Shown: positions 27,171-34,911 of the stretch, piece after piece
How the letters are laid out: the number at the start of each line of letters is the position of its first letter
How positions within the stretch are numbered: position 1 is the first letter of the stretch
Origin: Pseudomonadota bacterium
GTDB lineage: Bacteria > Pseudomonadota > Gammaproteobacteria > Steroidobacterales > Steroidobacteraceae
DNA: 64,000 bases
Assembly: GCA_021847105.1 (NCBI GenBank)
Contig: JAJZUT010000008.1
Location: 62,001-126,000, forward strand
Direction of reading: 5' to 3'
Notes under the pieces: model-generated
Told to the model about the DNA's origin: nothing
What the model saw: only the letters and a program-made list of their open reading frames with translations
Databases searched by the model: none
Program-made: the position numbers and the translations under genes

Positions 27171-28210
27171 GGATTCTCCTCGAACAACGGTAACGGTCCG
27201 GTGAGTCGCTCCGGGGGCGTGCGTCCGAAGTGCTCGTATGCGGTGCGCGTGGCCATGCGGCCGCGCGCCGTACGCACCAGGAAGCCCTGCTGGATCAGAT
27301 ACGGTTCCGTCACATCCTCCAGCGTGCCGCGCTCCTCCCCGACCGCCGCGGCGATGCTGTCGATGCCAACCGGACCGCCATCGAATTTGTCGATCACGGT
27401 GGTTAGCAGTTTGCGGTCGAGCGTATCGAAACCCTGTGGGTCGACCTCCAGAAGATCCAGGGCCGCTTCGGCCACCGGCCCGACGATACGCCCGTCTGCC
27501 TTAACCTGAGCGTAATCGCGCACGCGCCGCAGCAGTCGGTTGGCAATCCTCGGGGTGCCACGGGCGCGCTCGGCGATGCGCCGGGCGCCGGGCGCATCGA
27601 TCGGCACCGCGAGAATGGAGGCCGAGCGGCTCACGATGTGTTCCAGATCATCGATCCCGTAGAACTCGAGCCGCTGCACGATGCCGAACCGATCGCGCAG
27701 CGGCGAGGTCAGCAGCCCCGCCCGGGTGGTCGCCCCGACCAGGGTGAACGGAGGCAGATTCAGCTTGATCGAACGCGCTGCGGGACCCTCGCCGATCATG
27801 ATGTCGAGCTGGCAGTCCTCCATCGCCGGATAGAGCACCTCCTCGACCACTGCCGAGAGGCGATGAATCTCATCCACGAACAGCACGTCGCGCGGCTGCA
27901 GATTGGTGAGGATCGCCGCCAGATCGCCCGGGCGCTCGAGCACCGGACCGGAGGTCTGGCGCAGGTTCACGCCGAGCTCTGCGGCGATGATGTGTGCGAG
28001 GGTGGTTTTCCCGAGGCCCGGCGGACCGAACACCAGCACATGATCGAGCGCCTCTGCGCGCTGGCGCGCCGCGCCGATGAAAATCTCCAGCTGCTCGCGC
28101 GCCTTCGGCTGGCCGACGTACTCGGCCAACCGACGCGGTCGGATGGCTCGCTCGGCGGCCTCGTCCTCGCCACTGGCCTGCGGACTGACGATGGTGCGCT
28201 CAGAGTCCAT
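27167..28210 (-). CDS. ruvB: RuvB, Holliday-junction branch-migration ATPase
   Basis: The 347-residue AAA+ motor has Walker [10 protein letters not shown] (62-70), Walker [10 protein letters not shown], sensor [11 protein letters not shown], an arginine-rich late region, and the C-terminal winged helix ([18 protein letters not shown]). It drives branch migration with RuvA. It starts 5 bp after ruvA and overlaps ybgC by 4 nt. Confidence 0.97.
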   Translation of the reverse strand: MDSERTIVSPQASGEDEAAERAIRPRRLAEYVGQPKAREQLEIFIGAARQRAEALDHVLVFGPPGLGKTTLAHIIAAELGVNLRQTSGPVLERPGDLAAILTNLQPRDVLFVDEIHRLSAVVEEVLYPAMEDCQLDIMIGEGPAARSIKLNLPPFTLVGATTRAGLLTSPLRDRFGIVQRLEFYGIDDLEHIVSRSASILAVPIDAPGARRIAERARGTPRIANRLLRRVRDYAQVKADGRIVGPVAEAALDLLEVDPQGFDTLDRKLLTTVIDKFDGGPVGIDSIAAAVGEERGTLEDVTEPYLIQQGFLVRTARGRMATRTAYEHFGRTPPERLTGPLPLFEENP

Positions 28211-28215
28211 GCACC

Positions 28216-28800
28216 CTACTCCCGCGCCGCGCTCTGCAGCGCCCGGCGAATGAGTTCCTCGGTCGAATGCGCCTCGGACCCCGAACTCTGCAACAGCCGG
28301 GTTGCCTCGGCCGGCTTGTAGCCGAGGGCAATCAGCGCATCGAACGCCTCGCTCGCCGCGCCGACGCTCGGCATGCTCGCCGCTCCCGTATCGCTGCCAT
28401 CATCGAGCCGATCGCGCATCTCCACCAGCAACCGTTCGGCGGTCTTGCGACCGATGCCGGGCACGCGGGTCAGGGCACTGACGTCATGCGCATGCACGCA
28501 CTGGGAGAACGCCTCGACACTGATCCCTGAGAGCAGTGCGAGCGCGATCTTCGGTCCAACCCCAGACACCTTGATGAGTTCGCGGAACAGACGACGCTCT
28601 GCCTCGGTACCGAACGCATACAGCACGTGCGCGTCCTCACGAATGACCAGATGCGTCAGCAGGCGCACTTCCTGACCCACCGCCGGCAGGTGGAAATAGG
28701 TCGACATCGGCGCCTCGAGCTCATAGCCCAGTCCGCCCGTCTCGACCGTCAGGTGCGGGGGCGTCTTGGCAACAATCTGTCCGCGAATCGAGCCGATCAT
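28216..28800 (-). CDS. ruvA: RuvA, Holliday-junction-binding subunit
   Basis: The 194-residue protein begins [12 protein letters not shown], with the tandem helix-hairpin-helix segments [18 protein letters not shown] and [20 protein letters not shown] flexible linker leads to the RuvB-binding domain III ([19 protein letters not shown]). ATG 28798-28800 overlaps the ruvC stop as ATGA. A much longer open frame upstream belongs to the ruvC shadow. Confidence 0.96.
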   Translation of the reverse strand: MIGSIRGQIVAKTPPHLTVETGGLGYELEAPMSTYFHLPAVGQEVRLLTHLVIREDAHVLYAFGTEAERRLFRELIKVSGVGPKIALALLSGISVEAFSQCVHAHDVSALTRVPGIGRKTAERLLVEMRDRLDDGSDTGAASMPSVGAASEAFDALIALGYKPAEATRLLQSSGSEAHSTEELIRRALQSAARE

Positions 28801-29330
28801 CTCCTCAGGCCACTCCCGGTTGGTGCCGCGCCATGGGCGGCTGCGAGCTGCGCCAGCTGACGCGAGTGGGCGTGGCACAACGCCACCGCGAGAGCGTCGG
28901 CCGCATCGGCCGCGAGTCGCCCCTCGAGTCCGAGCAGTATGCGCACCATGTGGGCCACCTGCTGCTTTTCCGCCCCACCCGCTCCAACCAAGGCCAGCTT
29001 GATGGCGCGGGGAGCATACTCGAATACCGCCAGCCCGTGGGGGACCGCGGCGAGCGCCGCCCCGCGCGCCTGACCGAGCTTCAGCGCACTGTCGACGTTG
29101 CGATTGACGAACACCCGCTCGATAGCCACTTCCGCGGGCTGATGCTGGACGACCAGCTCGCTCAGGCGCTCGAAAATGAGCCGCAACCGTTGCGCCAACG
29201 CAGCCGATGGCGGCAGAGCGATGCATCCGTGCGCGAGATGCTGCCATTGACCGGCGCGCCATTCGATGAGGCCGAACCCCGTGGTGCGCGAGCCCGGATC
29301 GAGGCCGAGCACCCGCAAACCATCGGACAC
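28797..29330 (-). CDS. ruvC: RuvC, Holliday-junction resolvase
   Basis: The 177-residue nuclease has the acidic active-site set Asp11 (VLGLDPGSRTTGFG), Glu in AEVAIERVFVNRN, and the late DAADALAVALCHAH pair. The length matches the family (about 173). GTG 29328-29330 is taken as start because the frame upstream overlaps the YebC-like gene with no similarity. No strong ribosome site is visible, so coupling to the upstream gene is likely. Confidence 0.94.
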   Translation of the reverse strand: MSDGLRVLGLDPGSRTTGFGLIEWRAGQWQHLAHGCIALPPSAALAQRLRLIFERLSELVVQHQPAEVAIERVFVNRNVDSALKLGQARGAALAAVPHGLAVFEYAPRAIKLALVGAGGAEKQQVAHMVRILLGLEGRLAADAADALAVALCHAHSRQLAQLAAAHGAAPTGSGLRR

Positions 29331-29376
29331 GCTCGGCGCGGGGGCCGCCGGCGCGGCGCCTACCGCGCGCTGCGGG

Positions 29377-29898
29377 TCAAACGCTCGCCAGGAGCGCGTC
29401 GGATATCTCGACATTCGAATACACGTGGCGCACGCCATCGATCTCTGCGAGGGCCCGCAGCAGCTCCCGCCACCGGCACGCGGCGGCACCCGCCAGCGAA
29501 ACGGTGAGCGTGGCCCGTTCACTCACCCCGGCAGCCGCCGGCACCCATCCGCGGCTCGCAAGCGCCAGACGAACCGTCTCGAATTCCTCCGGATCGGTTC
29601 TCACCTCGAGCCCCTCGCGGCTGGTGCCGGTGATGTCCTCGGCACCGGCGTCATACGCAGCCTGGGCGAGCGGCGCGCGATCGGTGCCCGGGGCAAATCG
29701 CATCCAGCCCACGCGCTGGAACAAATAGCGCACTGCGCCATCGGCGGCTAGAAACCCATCGTTCGCCCGAAGCGCCCGGCGCAGCTCGGTACGCAGCCGT
29801 TCCGGGTCGGCACTGAGGCATTCGATCAAGACGACCGCGCCCTGCGGGCCGTACCCCTCGAAGTGCAGCGGCTGCAGGCCGGACGGATTCAACACCAT
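29377..29898 (-). CDS. yebC: YebC/PmpR-family protein lacking the N-terminal domain
   Basis: The 173-residue product matches domains II and III of YebC: LHFEGYGPQGAVVLIECLS, GAVRYLFQRVGWMRF, AYDAGAEDITG, TDPEEFETVRLAL, GVRHVYSNVEIS. Normal YebC has about 240 residues and begins MAGHSKWANIKHRK; that first domain is absent, and no room remains because relA starts 83 bp away on the other strand. YebC proteins act as transcription or translation factors. The position before ruvC is the usual one. ATG 29896-29898 is chosen near the predicted transcription start; GTG 29931 is the alternative. Confidence 0.8.
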   Translation of the reverse strand: MVLNPSGLQPLHFEGYGPQGAVVLIECLSADPERLRTELRRALRANDGFLAADGAVRYLFQRVGWMRFAPGTDRAPLAQAAYDAGAEDITGTSREGLEVRTDPEEFETVRLALASRGWVPAAAGVSERATLTVSLAGAAACRWRELLRALAEIDGVRHVYSNVEISDALLASV

Positions 29899-29912
29899 GT
29901 GAAAATATACAG
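29897..29912 (-). promoter_or_regulatory. LexA-box-like site at the head of the yebC-ruvCAB operon
   Basis: The minus-strand sequence CTGTATATTTTCACAT follows CTGT-N8-ACAG with one mismatch at the last base. It covers the -10 box of the promoter. ruvAB are SOS genes in E. coli, so LexA control is expected. LexA binding is inferred. Confidence 0.45.
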
Positions 29913-29933
29913 TCACGCGAGCGGCCGGCACAA
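29904..29933 (-). promoter_or_regulatory. Sigma-70-like promoter of the yebC-ruv operon
   Basis: On the minus strand, -35 TTGTGC (29928-29933), an 18-bp spacer and -10 TATATT (29904-29909). The predicted start is at or next to the ATG at 29898, implying a leaderless first gene. Confidence 0.5.
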
Positions 29934-29981
29934 CCCCCGCAGTCGGGATCGTCGCACCGCCGAAGTGCCGTTATCATAGCG

Positions 29982-32264
29982 ATGAACCCTCCCCCAGGCA
30001 CTGACGGCCCCTTGGAGACGACGCAGCACTGCCCAGCCGCCCTGCTCGAGTCGATCGGCGTCCTGAGGCGGACGCTCGAGGCCGAGGCACAGGCGGCTCA
30101 ACCCGTCGATGCGGCCGCCCGCAGCCCGGGCCGCGGGCGAGTGGCGCTGCGCACCGCACAGCCGCCAGCGCGCGCCGACGAACCGGCGACCCCTGGCGCG
30201 AGCGGCGCCACCTCGATTCTCGCCGGGCCGCTCGCTCACGGCGCCGAGGCTGCCGAAGTGATTGGCGCGCTCACTGAGGATGCGGAATTGGCGCTGGCAC
30301 TGCTCGTGAAGCCGCTCCTCGGCGCAACGGCACTGACCCCAGAGGCACTGGCGCGTCTCGCCGGACAAGACGCCTACGACACGGCCGTCGCGCTCGCCAA
30401 GCTCGGCGAAGTGGGACTGCCGGCGCACTGGTCTCCCGAGCACGGGCTCGATGCCCGTCAGGCCGAAACGCTGCGCAAGATGTTGCTCGCGGTGGTCAGC
30501 GATCCGCGCCTGATCCTCGCTCGCCTCGCTGAGCAACTCGTGGCACTGCGCCACGCGCGCGAGAGCTCCGCCGAGCACCGCGAGCGACTTGCACTCGAGA
30601 CCCGCGCGATATTCGCTCCACTCGCCAACCGCCTCGGCATCTGGCAGCTGAAGTGGGAGCTCGAGGACCTGGCCTTTCGGTATCTCGAGCCAGAGGCCTA
30701 CCGGCACATCGCTGCCGAACTGAACGAGCGGCGCACCGATCGCGAGCGCTACATCGAGGCCTTCTGCACCGCACTGCGCACCGCGCTCACCCGCAGCGGC
30801 ATCACCGCACAGGTCTACGGCCGCCCGAAACACATGTACAGCATCCACCGCAAGATGCAGCGCAAGCATCTCGCCTTCGAGCAGCTGTTCGACGTGCGGG
30901 CGGTGCGCGTCATCGTCGAGTCGATTCCGGACTGTTATGCGGCCCTCGGCGTGGTGCACGGCATGTGGCGCTACATCCCCGGGGAATTCGACGACTACAT
31001 CGCCACGCCGAAGGGGAATTTCTACCGCTCGATCCACACTGCGGTCATCGGCCCGGAGAACAAGAGCGTCGAGGTGCAGATCCGCACCGGGGAGATGCAC
31101 GAACACGCCGAGCTCGGCGTCGCAGCCCATTGGACCTACAAGGAAGGCGGCGCCGCTGATACCCACTATCAGCGCAAAATCGAAGCGGTGCGCCGCCTGC
31201 TCGAGCCGATCGGCCCCGAGACAGGCGGCGAATCCGATCACGAATTCCTCGAGCAAGTAAGCACCGAACTCTTCCAGGACCGGGTGTACGCGCTCACACC
31301 GAAGGGTGAGGTGATTGATCTGCCCCACGGCGCCACGGCGCTCGATTACGCCTACACCGTGCACTCCTCGCTCGGGCACCGCTGCCGCGGCGCGAAAGTC
31401 AACGGCCGGATCGTCCCGCTCACCCAGCCGCTCGCCAACGGCGAGATCGTCGAGATCATCACCGCCAAGCAGGAGGCGCCGAGCCGCGACTGGCTGGCCC
31501 CGGAGCTCGGTTATCTCGCCTCGGCGCGTAACCGCGCCAAGGTGCGCGCCTGGTTCCGCAAGCTCGATTCGGCTGACAACCGCGCTGCCGGACGCACCAT
31601 CGCCGAGCGCGAGATGGCGCGCCTCGGGCTGACCCCCGCGCAACTCCCCCAGCTGCTCACCGCGCTCGGCGCCCGAGACACCGATCACTTTCACCAGCTG
31701 CTCGGCGAGGGCGAAATCACCGTGGCGCAGCTGGCACACGCCGCCGAGCGACTGTTCAGCGAACCGCACCCGCCAGCGCCGCCCACCGGGCCACGGCCGC
31801 GCCCAGCGCGCGGCGGTTCACCGGTTGAAATCGAGGGTGTCGGGGATCTGCCCGTGACGCTCGCGCGCTGCTGCGCACCGCTGCGTCCGCAGCCGATCGT
31901 GGGCTACGTGACGGTCGGCCGGGGAGTGACTATTCATCGCCGTGGCTGCCCGAGTTTCACGCGCATGCGCACGGTGCGTCCCGAGCGGGTGCTGCAGGTC
32001 GAGTGGAGTTCCAGCCAACCGGGCGTATTACCCGTGCAGATCGCCGTACACGCCTACGACCGCCGAGGGCTGGTACGTGACCTCACCGATGTACTGGCGT
32101 TCGAGCGGCTGAGCATCCAGGACATGAGCACCACGACCGACCGCGACAGCGGCACGGCCGACATATTGCTCAGCGTCGCCGTCGATGACGATGCGCAATT
32201 GCAGCGGGTGCTGCACCGGCTCGGCGCGGTGCCTAATGTGCGCGTCGCCCGTCGTGCCCGCTAG
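29982..32264 (+). CDS. relA: RelA, (p)ppGpp synthetase with degenerate HD domain
   Basis: The 760-residue protein is close to E. coli RelA in size. The N-terminal hydrolase-like domain has lost the His-Asp motif (LALALLVKPLL where an active domain has HD). The synthetase has YGRPKHMYSIHRKMQRK, FEQLFDVRAVRVIV and FYRSIHTAVIGP. The TGS domain (YALTPKGEVIDLPHGATALDYAY), zinc-finger-type region (LARCCAPLRPQPIVGYVT) and C-terminal ACT domain (RRGLVRDLTDVLAFERLSI) follow. It makes the alarmone on starved ribosomes. No ribosome site precedes the ATG. The stop overlaps that of lpdA. Confidence 0.94.
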   Translation: MNPPPGTDGPLETTQHCPAALLESIGVLRRTLEAEAQAAQPVDAAARSPGRGRVALRTAQPPARADEPATPGASGATSILAGPLAHGAEAAEVIGALTEDAELALALLVKPLLGATALTPEALARLAGQDAYDTAVALAKLGEVGLPAHWSPEHGLDARQAETLRKMLLAVVSDPRLILARLAEQLVALRHARESSAEHRERLALETRAIFAPLANRLGIWQLKWELEDLAFRYLEPEAYRHIAAELNERRTDRERYIEAFCTALRTALTRSGITAQVYGRPKHMYSIHRKMQRKHLAFEQLFDVRAVRVIVESIPDCYAALGVVHGMWRYIPGEFDDYIATPKGNFYRSIHTAVIGPENKSVEVQIRTGEMHEHAELGVAAHWTYKEGGAADTHYQRKIEAVRRLLEPIGPETGGESDHEFLEQVSTELFQDRVYALTPKGEVIDLPHGATALDYAYTVHSSLGHRCRGAKVNGRIVPLTQPLANGEIVEIITAKQEAPSRDWLAPELGYLASARNRAKVRAWFRKLDSADNRAAGRTIAEREMARLGLTPAQLPQLLTALGARDTDHFHQLLGEGEITVAQLAHAAERLFSEPHPPAPPTGPRPRPARGGSPVEIEGVGDLPVTLARCCAPLRPQPIVGYVTVGRGVTIHRRGCPSFTRMRTVRPERVLQVEWSSSQPGVLPVQIAVHAYDRRGLVRDLTDVLAFERLSIQDMSTTTDRDSGTADILLSVAVDDDAQLQRVLHRLGAVPNVRVARRAR

Positions 32265-33688
32265 CGATTGATCGAGTCGATCGCGCGCTTGTCGGCAGCG
32301 AGTGCCGCCTCGTGCAGCGCTTCGGACAGCGTCGGGTGGGCGTGGATGGTGCGCTGCAGATCCTCGCTGCTCGCGGAAAACTCCATCGCGAGCACCGCCT
32401 CGGCGATCAGCTCACCGGCCATCGGCCCGATGATGTGCACACCGAGAATCTCATCGTCGTCCTGCGCGGCGATGATCTTGGCAAACCCCTGTGCCTGCTC
32501 CATCGCGCGTGCGCGGCCGCTCGCGAGAAACGGAAACACCCCGACCTTGTAGGGACGCCCGCTCGATTTGACCTGCTCCTCGGTGAGACCGACCCAGGCG
32601 ATCTCCGGAGCGGTATAAATCACCGACGGGATGGCCTTGTAATTGACCTCACCGTAGTGACCGGCGATCAGGTCGGCCACCATCACACCTTCCTCCTTGC
32701 CCTTGTGCGCGAGCATCGGGCCGCGCACGCAATCCCCAACCGCCCACACGCCTTCGGCGGCGGTGCGGCAATGCTCGTCGACCTGGATGAAGCCGCGGTC
32801 ATCGAGCGTCACGCCCGTGCCGTCGGCCAGCAGATCCGCAGTGAACGGCCGCCGGCCGGCAGCCACGATCAACCGATCGACGGTCAGACTGTGCGTGCCC
32901 TGAGCATCCTCGTAGCTCACCTCGACCGCATCACCGCTCACCTTTGCGGCGCTCACCTTCGCGCCGAGGCGGATATCGAGTCCCTGCTTCTTGAAGTGTC
33001 GTGCCGCCTCTTTGGCAAGCTGTTGGTCGGCGATGGCGAGGAAATCCGGCAGCGCCTCGAGCACGGTGACCTCGCTGCCCAGGCGACGCCAGACGCTGCC
33101 AAGCTCCAGTCCGATCACCCCTGCCCCGATGACCCCGAGGCGCTTCGGCACGGACGGCAGATCGAGCGCGCCCCACGAATCGATGATGTGTGGCGCCTTG
33201 AACGGCGCGACTTTCAGCTCCGCCGGCGCCGAGCCGGAGGCAAGAATGACGTGTTTGGCGGTCAATTCGCGCTGGGTCCCATCGGCGGCGGTGAACTGCA
33301 CTCGCCGGCCGGGCAGCAACTTGCCGTGGCCCTGCAACGCCGTGACACCGCTCGCTTTGAACAGCGCGGTGATGCCCTGGGTGCTGGTCTTGACGATTCC
33401 GGCCTTGCGTTTCTGCATCTGCGCGACGTCGAAACCAACGTCAGCGACCTTGATCCCGTGCGCGGCGAACTCTTCGCGTGCACGGACGTACAGCTCGCTC
33501 GACTCGAGCAGCGCCTTGGAGGGGATACAGCCGGCATTGAGGCAGGTGCCACCAAAGGCGTAACTGCCGTCGCGATTGCGCCATTGATCAATGCACGCGA
33601 CGGACAGTTTGTTCTGGCCGGCGCGGATTGCCGCCGGATAGCCAGCCGGTCCCCCGCCGATCACGATGACATCGAACGAGTCTGCCAT
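32261..33688 (-). CDS. lpdA: Dihydrolipoyl dehydrogenase (E3)
   Basis: The 475-residue flavoenzyme has FAD-binding VIVIGGGPAGYPAAI, the redox disulfide CLNAGC (C49/C54), NAD-binding GVIGAGVIGLELGSV, and the C-terminal His-Glu pair in HAHPTLSEALHEAAL. It reoxidises lipoamide for 2-oxoglutarate dehydrogenase. ATG 33686-33688 has GGGGA about 8 nt upstream. It is the last gene of sucA-sucB-lpdA. Its TAG stop shares the CTAG at 32261-32264 with the relA stop. Confidence 0.96.
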   Translation of the reverse strand: MADSFDVIVIGGGPAGYPAAIRAGQNKLSVACIDQWRNRDGSYAFGGTCLNAGCIPSKALLESSELYVRAREEFAAHGIKVADVGFDVAQMQKRKAGIVKTSTQGITALFKASGVTALQGHGKLLPGRRVQFTAADGTQRELTAKHVILASGSAPAELKVAPFKAPHIIDSWGALDLPSVPKRLGVIGAGVIGLELGSVWRRLGSEVTVLEALPDFLAIADQQLAKEAARHFKKQGLDIRLGAKVSAAKVSGDAVEVSYEDAQGTHSLTVDRLIVAAGRRPFTADLLADGTGVTLDDRGFIQVDEHCRTAAEGVWAVGDCVRGPMLAHKGKEEGVMVADLIAGHYGEVNYKAIPSVIYTAPEIAWVGLTEEQVKSSGRPYKVGVFPFLASGRARAMEQAQGFAKIIAAQDDDEILGVHIIGPMAGELIAEAVLAMEFSASSEDLQRTIHAHPTLSEALHEAALAADKRAIDSINR

Positions 33689-33690
33689 GA

Positions 33691-34911
33691 TCAAATCCCC
33701 AACAGCATGCGACCCGGATCCTCAAGGCACTCCTTGACGGAAACCAGGAACTGCACCGCCTCGCGCCCATCGATAATGCGATGGTCGTAGGTAATGGCGA
33801 TGTACATCATCGGACGGATGGCGATCTGCCCGTCAACCACCATCGGCCGGTCCTGGATCTTGTGCATGCCGAGGATGGCGCTTTGCGGCGCATTGACGAT
33901 GGGCGTGGACATCAGCGAACCGAACACGCCGCCGTTGGTGATCGTAAAGGTGCCACCGGTCAGATCCTCCAGGGCGATCGAGCCGGCGCGCGCCTTCTTG
34001 GCGTACTCACCGATCTCTTTCTCGATGGCGGCAAAGCCCTTTGCATCCGCATCGCGCACGATCGGTACCACCAGACCACGATCGGTCGAGACCGCCACGC
34101 CGATGTCGTAGAACTCGTGGTAGACGATATCGGTACCGTCCACCGATGCATTGATGACCGGATACTTCTTCAGCGCCTCGATACATGCCTTGACGAAGAA
34201 GGACATGAAACCGAGCTTCACGCCGTGCTCTTTCTCGAAGCGGTCCTTGTGACGGGCCCGCAGCTGCTGCACGGCCGTCAGATCCACCTCGTTGAAGGAG
34301 GTCAGCAGCGCCTGCGTCGATTGCGCCTCAACCATCCGCTGGGCGATCCGCTGCCGCAGGCGCGTCATTGGTACGCGCTGCTCCACGCGCCCCACGGCCG
34401 CTGCCGCCGGCGCTGGCACCGCCGGCTGCTGCTTGCCGAGAAATCCGACGACGTCGGATTTCGTCAGCCGACCGTCGCGGCCACTGGCGGGTATCGCGCC
34501 GGGGTCGATGCGATTCTCCTCCACAAGACGGCGCACCGAGGGACTCAGTTTTTCCTTGTCCTTCTCCGCGCCGGCCGCAACCTTGGCCGCAGCCGCAGCG
34601 GCACCACTGGCCTTGCCTGCGGGCTCGGCCGCCGCCGCGGGCACCGCCTCCGCTGGGGCCGCGCTCTGCAGCGCCCCCTCCTCGATCAGCGCCAGCACCT
34701 GGCCGCTGTTCACCACCGTTCCGCCGGCCACCTTCAGCTCACGCAGCACGCCGTCGGCCGGCGAGGGAACCTCGAGCACCACTTTGTCGGTCTCGAGATC
34801 GGCGAGGTTTTCATCGCGCCTCACTGGATCCCCCGGCTTCTTATGCCAGGCCACCAGCGTCGCGTCAGAAACGGATTCCGGAAGTTGCGGGACTTTGATT
34901 TCGGTCGTCAT
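33691..34911 (-). CDS. sucB: Dihydrolipoyllysine succinyltransferase (E2 of 2-oxoglutarate dehydrogenase)
   Basis: The 406-residue protein has a lipoyl domain with Lys43 in [14 protein letters not shown], an Ala/Pro/Lys linker, a peripheral subunit-binding domain ([29 protein letters not shown] region), and the catalytic domain with [15 protein letters not shown] (catalytic His and Asp). It transfers the succinyl group to CoA. Its ATG overlaps the sucA stop as ATGA. Confidence 0.96.
   Translation of the reverse strand: MTTEIKVPQLPESVSDATLVAWHKKPGDPVRRDENLADLETDKVVLEVPSPADGVLRELKVAGGTVVNSGQVLALIEEGALQSAAPAEAVPAAAAEPAGKASGAAAAAAKVAAGAEKDKEKLSPSVRRLVEENRIDPGAIPASGRDGRLTKSDVVGFLGKQQPAVPAPAAAAVGRVEQRVPMTRLRQRIAQRMVEAQSTQALLTSFNEVDLTAVQQLRARHKDRFEKEHGVKLGFMSFFVKACIEALKKYPVINASVDGTDIVYHEFYDIGVAVSTDRGLVVPIVRDADAKGFAAIEKEIGEYAKKARAGSIALEDLTGGTFTITNGGVFGSLMSTPIVNAPQSAILGMHKIQDRPMVVDGQIAIRPMMYIAITYDHRIIDGREAVQFLVSVKECLEDPGRMLLGI

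Noticed and set aside
29913..31769. 618-codon minus-strand open frame opposite relA
   Set aside because: It mirrors the relA codons in GC-rich DNA. Its translation has no domain, and relA is unmistakable on the other strand.
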